NCBI RefSeq assembly: GCF_008831285.2
Contig: NC_045148.1
Span: forward strand, 24,099,878-24,163,877
Origin: Nymphaea colorata
Lineage: Eukaryota > Streptophyta > Magnoliopsida > Nymphaeales > Nymphaeaceae
Reading direction: 5' to 3'
Length of the DNA: 64,000 bases
This document shows positions 1-7,633 of the stretch, piece by piece. Below the pieces are notes generated by a model. It was not told the DNA's origin. It did not search any database and was given only the letters and a program-made list of their open reading frames with translations. Position 1 is the stretch's first letter, and each line of letters begins with the position of its first letter. A program made the position numbers and the translations under genes.

Positions 1-660
1 ACGAGCTTCTCTCTGTGTCTCCTCTTGAAGGACCGGTGCATAAGTCTTTTGTAGAGATGGCAGGGGATCCATAAGAAGAATATGCCTTCTTATAGCATTG
101 AATGAATCATTCAATCCCATAAGAAATTCAATGACTTTCTCTTCTTGTTGCTTTTCAGCAACCACAATCAAGGCACCGCAAGAGCATTCCAATAGAACAT
201 CATAGGATGAAAGCTTATCCCAGTAGGATTTCAGTTTTTTAAAATAAAGAGCAACAGATATATTTTCTTGATTCAAAGGACTGATGGAGGATTTGAGTTG
301 GTACTTATGAGGGGTTGCGCTTTCAGTGAATCGGTTCTTTACGTCTGCCCACACTTCAATAGCTGTGGTGGTGTAGATAGCATTGCTTGATAATTCTTCC
401 GAGATGGAGTTAAGAATCCATGAAGGTCCATGTGATTGCGACGTCTCCACATCTTGATCTCATGAGCTGCAACGCTGGGTTTGGGAAGACTGCCATCAAC
501 AAAGGTCAACTTGTTTTTGGCATATAGTGCCATTATCATAGCACGACTCCCGGTTGAGTAGTTTTCACTAGTCACTAATTGTGAAACCAATACAATACCA
601 TAAGAGGACTCTGCTCCACCAGCTGAAAAAGAGTTGGAAGCATTGCCTGTTGATGCCATG
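1..660 (-). pseudogene. Ty1/copia gag fragment (retrotransposon relic)
   Basis: Reverse-strand relic of a copia-type gag polyprotein; gag packages retrotransposon RNA in virus-like particles. It opens with an ATG at 657-659 (MASTGNAS...), followed by the gag N-terminal pattern ENYSTGSRAMIMALYAKNKL and VDGSLPKP. After roughly residue 70 the reading frame shifts. The next frame continues with WILNSISEELSSNAIYTT, IEVWADVKNRF, then LYFKKLKSYWDKLSSYD and EKVIEFLMGLNDSF down to the window edge. That order (DUF4219-like, then UBN2-like gag) is typical of plant copia elements. A conserved Trp in the first block reads Gly (YSTGS). The element runs off the window at position 1, so protease, integrase and RT are not visible. 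The family is clear; calling it dead rests on the frameshift. Confidence 0.8.
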
Positions 661-726
661 GCTCTGAGACCATGCGAGTATCAGAGTATGCACAACAGAA
701 ATTAAAGGCTGTGATGGAATCAACAG

Positions 727-866
727 GCACAACAGAGAAGGCTGAGCACGATGCTTTGTTCCATCATGCTCAGCCTTCTCTGTTGTAACTAGTGGTGTTC
801 CTTGTACTGCAAGAGTATAAATATGTGAAAGGCTGAGCACGATGCGTGACAAGGAACACCACTATT
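727..866. repeat. Two adjacent perfect inverted repeats with a shared direct repeat
   Basis: A perfect 19-bp inverted repeat (730-748 with 767-785, loop 18 nt) is followed by a perfect 16-bp inverted repeat (790-805 with 849-864, loop 43 nt). The 17-mer aaggctgagcacgatgc occurs at 738-754 and again at 829-845, so it overlaps the first stem and sits in the loop of the second. Related words (gagcacgat..., gttccatc) recur near 23.6 and 30.1 kb, which ties this block to a dispersed repeat family. Confidence 0.8.
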
Positions 867-1130
867 TAATTTTACAGCTTTACAATAGGTGTAAAGAGAA
901 CAAAATTATTAACACAGTTTTAAGAATTAATTTTCATTTTTCATAACAAATCCCAAGAGGCAGAATGCCCAAACGTTCTTCCGTTTGAGCTTCATAGCCT
1001 CGTGAAGGTTGAAAATTGCTAAATCATACTTTCTCCAGTAAATCTCTTGAGAAGACGACGATGACGTTGGTGATGGTGGAGTTGCCAACAACAAGCTCAT
1101 GAGGAGGCCTGCGACACACTTTACACCTAA
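860..1130 (-). repeat. Dispersed repeat X, inverted copy
   Basis: Read on the minus strand, this block matches the plus strand at about 23213-23450. The matches include the words around a CTCATGAGCTTGTTG core, a CTTGGGATxTGTTATG core and the ending tacacctactgtaaagctg (here tacacctattgtaaagctg). Part of the same repeat occurs again at 29925-30110. No coding potential is recognised. It is probably a piece of a non-autonomous transposable element. Confidence 0.7.
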
Positions 1131-2017
1131 GAGAGGAAATAAACTCTCTACCCCTTCTTCAGATGCTCCCCATCCCTGTTTCCATCACAGAAGCTCTCTT
1201 TCTCTCCCTCTCATGTGTTTAGTCTAGTATCGATGACATGGGTGGATGTTCAAAGCTGGTATTAGGCTCTTGTGGATGCCAAGTACCCCAAAAGTGGGCT
1301 AGGGAGCCAGTGGGCCAGGAGGGGCACTTATCATTTTCTTAAAGGCTATCGACCGTGCATGTAACCTGATCTCGTGGGTAGTGATTAAAAAATGCAGCTA
1401 TAAAAGCAAGAAGACTTATGAAGAAAATATCACTTAAAGGCTATCGACCGTGCATGTAACCTAAACCTCGTCATGTGCTCGACCAAGTTTGAATTGGTTT
1501 CAGAATCGGATGATATTAATTTAAAATTGGGGATTCAAATTTGGGTTCAGATTTATAAATTTACAATAATGTAGAATAAAATACTTCATTTAGATTCGGA
1601 TCTGTAAATTTTGGTTTATATATCCATTATCTTTTTTTGTTTCCGATTGGGTATCTATTTGATGCTGAGTCTGAATCCAAATTTAATCGGATGCCAATTT
1701 TTAATATCGAATTCTATCTGATTTTTTATTTGGATATCAAACTCCTCTTTTTTTCAAATCTGATTCATTTAAAGAAACTTGATCGGATATTTGATCTGAA
1801 TCAGACTCACTGACATCCCTAATAACCAGCCTCCCCACGAAAGGCTAATAGGACGATGAACCCCACGGGTCTCCGGAAGCTTGAGGAATTAAATGTCGAC
1901 AAGGAAATAGAAAATGGCGACGAGAAATATGGGAGATGAAGATCTCAGATGACGTTACAGAGCCATTTGTGACGTGTTATTTCCACCGTCAATTGGCAGC
2001 ATAGATCATCACAAGCT
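1131..2017. other. Intergenic; short direct repeat and MITE-like AT-rich tract
   Basis: No gene is seen. A 29-bp direct repeat lies at 1339-1367 and 1434-1462 (core ggctatcgaccgtgcatg). From about 1480 to 1822 the sequence is rich in gatcgga/aatcgga/gatttgaat words and ends in ctgacatccct, which resembles the right end of hAT-type miniature elements; no matching left end was found. Positions 1917-2023 recur inverted at about 29820-29925. Confidence 0.5.
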
Positions 2018-2200
2018 CTGCTCCTTTGACTGATTGTTTGCATCGGATGTCAGGTTTTCTGTTACACTAACCTCCCCACTCACCAAAGTGAGGCTGTGTA
2101 GTTGAGCCAAGAGTCACTAATTGGGCTGGCGAGTCCTCGAAAGTGTTCTTCAATCCGATTTCCATGAAAACTACTAAAGCTGCACAGGATTACACTGTAA

Positions 2201-3822
2201 GGCTGCGTTTGATTGCAAGGAAGAATTTAACGTGGTAAATTTACCACGGTAAATTTTTTGGAAAAAAATACAGGATGAAATTTAACCCTCTTCTGATTTG
2301 AGGCCCTGTTTGATTGCAGGGATGTTTTTTGCAGGGTAAAATTAACTGTGTTTGATGCACAAGGTAGTTTTTGGCAGAGTAAATAACAGAAACATAACAA
2401 CAAAATTATCTAGTAGTGACATTAATCATAAACATTGGATGACATTATCTAGAAATATAGTTTCTTAAATTGTGTAAAACCCATGCTAAAGAGAAGTCAA
2501 TTTCTCTTGAATAATTCGAAGCACCCACAGTGGCCACTACTGTAAAAAGGAATCTTTGGTCACTCAAAAGAGTATGAGAATTTAAACAATACCGATCTTT
2601 CTGGTCAAAGCATCGTGCTGTATTTGTCTTAAAGTGAAACCCTCTCTAACCATGAAACTCACTACCCCGAAAGCATAGTGAACCTTGAAGAGTATCGAGC
2701 TAAGAGTTATCTAAGATGACAGGAACAGTTCAGAAATACTATAATAAAGACGAGAGCACATCATTCAAAATGTATACTAATTTCGAGGATAATGTTGGCG
2801 CCCCCAAGATTCAGATAAAATCACTTGCCTACAATTTCAAAGAGTCCAAGTTTACACAACTTCTATTCCAGCTTTCTTTTCTGGAACATGGAAACAACAA
2901 GCATAAGTAACAATCTCCAATTTCAACATTTCAATAGTATATCTTTGTGTGCTCTCCCGATGGAGTCTACCAATCGATTTAAGTAATGCGAACACTGCAA
3001 AATATGGGCCATATGGTCCTGCAACAATACTTTCTGCAGCAGAGGCTCTTTTCACTCTAAACATCTCAACCACCAAGCAAATGATTGGTGTACAGTTTCA
3101 GCTTTGATTCACCAAACAAGCAGTTACAGACTCTAAACACTTAAGGACCGATGAAAGCACCCAACAATCAAGAAACCTGAAGGTAATCAGACGCTTCTTG
3201 AGAACAAATTAGTCATTATTGCAGGTTTTCATGGATTCAAAAAACTTGCACATGCTATCAGTTTGAAGACCACATTCAGGTTTGTTGACTCACCTGAAAA
3301 GATGCAAGCTTCTTTCAGCCACCCCTGCATAGAGAGAGAAGAGAAAGGGATTACGGCACCCTCTAGCAGAAACAGAGGGAGAGGGGGAAGAAGCAAGGCC
3401 ACCTTATCTGGCTTCCACACAATGAGGAAGAGGGCTTCGACAGAGGGCGGAAGAGGCAAATCGACAGAGGGGAAGAGGGCTTCGACAGAGAGGCCAATCG
3501 CTGGCTTCAACACAGGGAGGAAGATGGCTTCGCAGAGAGGAAGGGGTGAGAAAGAGAGACGAGAGACGGCGGCTTCGCACAGAGGAAGGGGCGAGAAAAA
3601 GGGACAGAGACGACCACTTCGCAGAGAGGAAGGGGCGAGAAAGAGAGACGAGAGAGCCTAATGGCACTCAAAATAATCTGTGGTTTTCCGCGTTAAATTT
3701 ACCTCAATCGTACACTTTTATTGGATGAAAATTTCCTGCGTTTGATGCACCGTGGGATTTCCGTACACAAAAATGAAATTTCACCCGCTTAACAGTGTTT
3801 CCCCCTGCAATCAAATGCAGCC
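2201..3822. mobile_element. PIF/Harbinger-like non-autonomous DNA transposon, 1622 bp
   Basis: The ends form a terminal inverted repeat: left ggctgcgtttgattgcaagg and right (reverse-complemented) ggctgcatttgattgcaggg, 17 of 20 identical. The insertion is flanked by a 3-bp TAA duplication (2198-2200 and 3823-3825). Copy C of the host repeat at 38551-38570 keeps the uninterrupted site with a single TAA, which proves the insertion boundaries. TIRs starting GGSCTG.TTTG with a 3-bp TWA duplication are characteristic of PIF/Harbinger elements. No transposase or Myb-like ORF is recognisable inside, so it would depend on an autonomous relative. A second subterminal copy of the end motif (ccctgtttgattgcaggg) lies near 2303-2320, suggesting nesting or terminal duplication. 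An 18-bp perfect palindrome sits at 2231-2248. Confidence 0.85.
3400..3660. repeat. GA-rich tandem repeat, about 45-bp unit, three copies plus degenerate ones
   Basis: Inside the Harbinger-like element, three units of roughly 45 bp (about 3528-3657) each contain the sequence cttcgca.agaggaagggg followed by gagaaa.ag.gac. More degenerate copies with cttcgacagag precede them from about 3435. The array keeps an open frame of 132 codons at 3263-3661, but the encoded R/E/G-rich text is what any such repeat would give, so I do not call a gene. Confidence 0.75.
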
Positions 3823-4590
3823 TAATAGACAAGGTCGAGCACTCAAGTGTTTGAGATAGTCCTAATTCCTAAAGGGGAAAGGGTAAAGCGTGGACTCCAA
3901 GGGTATTGTCTCCCAAGTATTGAATTTGTCGCGGCACTGAATGGGCCTATGGAAAATCAGTGACTTATGTATCAATGGGTTTAAGAAGCTGCAGCGGCAG
4001 CAGCCATTAAAATAAAGGGATAATTTACAAAATTACTCATCTCAATCTAAATTATTTGCAAAGGAAGAGAAAAATAAAATGGATAATTTTCAATAAAAGG
4101 GCAACTGTGTAAATTATTCCCTATAATTTTAGTGACTTCCATGCCGAAGCAACACATTGAGATTTATCCCAAAAGTTGAATGCACGTTTCTTGATCTTTA
4201 AGAGTCGACTAGTGATTTACTATTTTCCCAAGAATCGGGCCACTTTCTATAATTTTGGGAAAGACTGTGGAAATATTTCAGCACATTCAGTCTAAGATGT
4301 GCTAGCGTTTTAACGGTCCACCACAAAAAAACGTTTTATGAAAAGTAGTTTTTTAAAAATTATTTTTTAATTAGTTTTGCAAAACAGATTTGTATGTTTG
4401 GATATAGAATCAAAACAGTTTTTTATTTTAAATTAATTTGGGTAAAATATTTTCTAACAAAAATTATTTTTTCATAAAACTTGCACTTCTTATCATCCAA
4501 ACTCTTACGAAACAGTGTCTTAGAAGGGAGAATCGCTTTTTACCTCAAAAAAAGACTTTTGCCACCAAAACAACCTAAGAATGCACCCGT

Positions 4591-5725
4591 TTGCAAAATC
4601 CCCTTTTTGTCTCTTCAATTTATCCGACTTATTTGCATAGGTTAGGTGGATGCTTGCAGCAACAGACAGCGATAAATGGAGGGCGTCACTGGAAACACCC
4701 TTTTTGTCTGATGAATACGGCCGATGGTTTGAGGAAACCCCTTTTCCATCTGTTAAGTCTGGCTGGACGACCGCAGCACATATAAAAGCTACAGAAGCCA
4801 CAAAGAAGAAAATATACACTAGAAACTCCCCTCTTCACATGAACACTTTGTGGGTCAAAGAAGAAAAGCCACTCAAAATCTCAAGCGCATGCATGTTACA
4901 GTTTGAAAAAAGTAAAATACACAACAAGCAATAGTGGTTTTTGACACAGAATGCAACTGTAGATATAGGACACCCAAATTGGAGACCAATACTGATTAAT
5001 CATTAACTTGGAATTAATAAACACACCAAAGATATTCGTAAAGAGTTCAATACTAGTGTATGTGATGAAATTTGGTAGAGATTTGGCTGAATAGTCATAT
5101 TTAAAAAACATCTAATACAATTTACAAGACTAACAAAGTGGTAACTGAAAAAAAAAAGTGGAAAGGCTAAGATTGGGGATATGAGAATATCCACAATATA
5201 TTTTTTTTCATGGGCAGTGAAATGGAAGAAAGCTCAGCAGAAAAATGTATGAGCACCATAACAACAAATTAGACCTGCCCATTTTCCGATCATTGTTGAC
5301 CTTATGGTGTCGAGCTTCTTCTAGCAAATGGTGCATGAATTCTACTATGTATTTTCCATCACCGGGAACACATAAATATTTGTACTTCCAAAAACAGAAC
5401 TTCTTTAATTGCTACATCAATATGTAATAACACTCAAATTAGGCCATCATGCTATTAACTGCAGAACTTGGAAGCAAATACAAATCAAGACCGTTAGATA
5501 TTATTGTACTAAATAACAATGAGTAACTGACATCATTGTACTAAACAACGATGAGTAATGGTCTATGACTAATTTTCAACTCAGACCATACTATGTTATT
5601 AAACTACAAAGTCAAAATGATTAAAATTAATAAAGAGAATTCAACTTTGACATTTCTTAGCAAGAATGAAAAGATTTCTATCATAACATGCCATCCATTT
5701 ATTAGTTAAAAGTGATTACAGTTAA
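4591..5725. other. Intergenic, no recognised feature
   Basis: AT-rich sequence with only short, overlapping open frames on both strands (the longest about 99 codons at 4520-4819, minus). None contains a domain I recognise. Nothing is supported here. Confidence 0.5.
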
Positions 5726-6492
5726 CTAAGAAAATTCAACTTCTTCATATAAGTTGGGTTTTCTTAGATTAGCAACAACACTTCGATCCTCTCTCCCTCT
5801 TTCATTGCAGAGTACCCATACAAAATTGAATAAGAGTTTTCCTTTCAGCTGGTATTTCTCTACAATAAATAAAGTCATCGACTCATACCATGCCTATAAT
5901 TCCATATTCAACTGCCTCGTTGGGCTGAAATAGTTTCGATGCCTTATATATTCCTCAATCTTCTCTCGAGATTTACCTATATGTCTTCCATAAAGAGTGA
6001 CCTTGCAACAAAATTTTAAGGTTTCTGGTGAGTATTTCTAGAGTCTCCTATATAAAAAGTTAAACTTGCTTATGTAATTAAAAGTTGAACCTTACTATAG
6101 GCTGACAACTTAAAGTGGGTTCACTAGATTACCACTTTGACCATGAAAGTAGTTAAATTTTTGGATTTTTTTACTCAAAAGTTATAAAATTTTCCCCAAT
6201 TTATTGAAACTAGATCAAGAAACAAAAAAAAAATCCACTCTAAGGATTAAAAAATTAGATAGAAGAGGAGGGACATAAAGAAGTGGTTCTGCACTACTAT
6301 ATAATATCTAACTAAGACAGAACAGAAGAAGGGGAAAACTGACATCATAAAAGGGTTTTATAGCTCTTCACCTATGATACGTCCATTATAAAATAAAGAA
6401 GTCCGTATTCTTACCAATTCATCCTTCACATCTTTAATTTCTTTCATGGCAAGATCAATATAAGTAGCTTGACCTTAAAACCTTGCAATAGG
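5726..6492 (-). pseudogene. CLPR4: CLPR4-like pseudogene fragment (plastid Clp protease core subunit), last three exons
   Basis: ClpR4 is a nuclear-encoded, catalytically inactive subunit of the ClpP/R ring of the plastid stroma Clp protease. Three exon-like blocks are collinear with its C-terminal part. Exon a (6492-6415) reads PIARF-stop-GQATYIDLAMKEI and ends in KDEL before a GT donor (6414-6413). Exon b (6002-5890), after an AG acceptor, reads TLYGRHIGKSREKIEEYI, then YFSP, then after a frameshift NEAVEYGIIGM before a GT donor. Exon c (5815-5726) reads VLCNERGREDRSVVANLRKP and ends at a TAG. Damage: nonsense TAA at 6475-6477, a 1-nt deletion near the FSPT/EAVEYG junction, and GG where the exon c acceptor should be AG. 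Retained introns show a DNA-level duplicate, not a retrocopy. Upstream exons were not found. Family identity is recalled from ClpR4 conservation (QPIARFQGQA, HIGKS, EAVEYGIID, NERG). Confidence 0.75.
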
Positions 6493-7065
6493 CTGACAGA
6501 GATGAACCAGTACAAGTTCATGTTTCACAATCAAGAGTAAGTTGCATGTGAGGCATTTACATGGATGGAACTGGAGAGCTCACAAGACAAAGGACCTTAA
6601 CTAGATTACATACTTTATCATGTATTGAAAAAGAATCACATACAAATAGCACAAACCTGGTTCTCAACATTCGTGTAATTCATGAAAAGGAGAGAAACTT
6701 GAAAGGCACATGTAATTTTAATTCTATTTTAATTTTTCTTTGATAATTATTGACTCTATATTGTAATGCAATAAAATATTCAAAAGAAAATTAGTGTTGC
6801 TAGACTCAATGCCTCTTGATTCTTCTCAACTCTTTCACGAGAATCGGTGATGACTCTTCAAATATCATATTAAGAACCAAGTTTCCTGTTATTAGTAATA
6901 CAACTATGTTCAGGAATCCATATCCCCGATAGATTCAGCCTCCTCCTTTACTTAAGGTGGTTCATTCAATTAAAAACAATTTATCTATTCGATAAATAAT
7001 TTAAGCATGTAGACATAATAAACCAACTTATTCTTCTACCTTCCATTATCTTCAAGGTGATTTAC
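6493..7065. other. Intergenic or intronic, no firm feature
   Basis: Lies between the CLPR4-like exon a and the exon-like block at 7066-7137. Immediately upstream of exon a the minus strand could encode a few residues resembling the ClpR stretch before PIARF, without a clean boundary. Near 6918-6960 (minus) a short frame reads EEAESIGDMDS-stop after an AG. This is too short to call. Confidence 0.4.
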
Positions 7066-7137
7066 CATTTCCCTGTAGTAATCATCTTGCTTCCTCCACA
7101 AGTCTGCTCTGTAAGGGTCCTTTGTGAATATGTCATC
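7066..7137 (-). other. Exon-like segment, 24 codons, gene unknown
   Basis: A 72-nt stretch bounded by AG (7138-7139) and GT (7064-7065) on the minus strand encodes DDIFTKDPYRADLWRKQDDY followed by YREM, with no stop and strongly protein-like composition. It lies on the same strand as the CLPR4 relic, but I cannot match it to ClpR4 or name the gene. It may be one exon of another duplicated gene. Confidence 0.4.
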
Positions 7138-7139
7138 CT

Positions 7140-7598
7140 ACCAACCCCATTGGTTAATGATGCATGTAAGTATGTATTAACATTGTAGATGTTTCTAGAC
7201 CTCTGACTATGCAGATCATGTGAGTAGTGGTGGCCGGCTGATCATGTGAGAAAGCCGTGCCATATGGTGATCCTGTGAGAAAGAAGAACCACCGACTATG
7301 CGTGTGAGAAAGAAGTGATGGCTGAACCACCCACTATGATGATCCACTATGCTGAGTGTGTGAGGAAGAAGTTTCTAGAAAGTGCTGATCATGCAGACGT
7401 GAGAAAAGAAGTGCTGATCAGTTCAAGAACCACCCACCAAGAAGTGTTGTGAGAAAAAGGTGCTGATCATGGGATCTCTCCTTTATCATATAACGTGTAA
7501 CTGTAAAATCCCTGCTTGGTGTATCAAAGGACATGCACATAACAATGAAAAATCATGAAAAACGAGAAGTTTTCTTCCAATCTTCATTTTTCTCTTTA
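7140..7598 (+). repeat. Probable 5' LTR (or its 3' part) of the copia element, with a minisatellite
   Basis: Lies directly upstream of the primer binding site, where a 5' LTR is expected. Between about 7205 and 7480 the words gctgatcatg, atcatgtgagaaag and gtgagaaagaag recur many times at irregular spacing, giving a degenerate minisatellite. The terminal stretch (acatgcacataacaatgaaa... then tcttcatttttctc) looks like an R-U5 end. No matching 3' LTR exists after the polyprotein, so the LTR left edge cannot be fixed. Confidence 0.5.
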
Positions 7599-7610
7599 TG
7601 GTATCAGAGC
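7599..7610 (+). promoter_or_regulatory. Primer binding site (initiator tRNA-Met) of a copia element
   Basis: tggtatcagagc is the exact complement of the 3' end of plant initiator tRNA-Met, the usual primer for minus-strand synthesis in plant Ty1/copia elements. It sits 24 bp before the gag start codon at 7634. Confidence 0.85.
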
Positions 7611-7633
7611 AATTGTAAAGAAAGGTCCCACCC

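Larger units (their letters stand above)
2018..4590. repeat. Dispersed repeat Y, copy A (interrupted by a transposon)
   Basis: The flanks (2018-2200 and 3823-4590) match copy B at 24595-25390 and copy C at 38499-38866. Shared landmarks are aaagtgttcttcaatccgat (A and C only), the tcaagtgtttg and tcctaattcctaaag words, and agccattaaaa.gaagggat. In A and B these are followed by the tail ttttgcaaaacagatttgta. Copy A alone carries the 1.62 kb insertion 2201-3822. There is no coding potential. The tail 4320-4590, rich in tttttaaaaattattttttaa, looks like an AT-rich miniature transposon end. Confidence 0.8.

Noticed and set aside
3263-3661. 132-codon open frame inside the Harbinger-like element
   Set aside because: It is produced by the GA-rich tandem repeat; the R/E/G-rich text has no domain and the minus strand is equally open.
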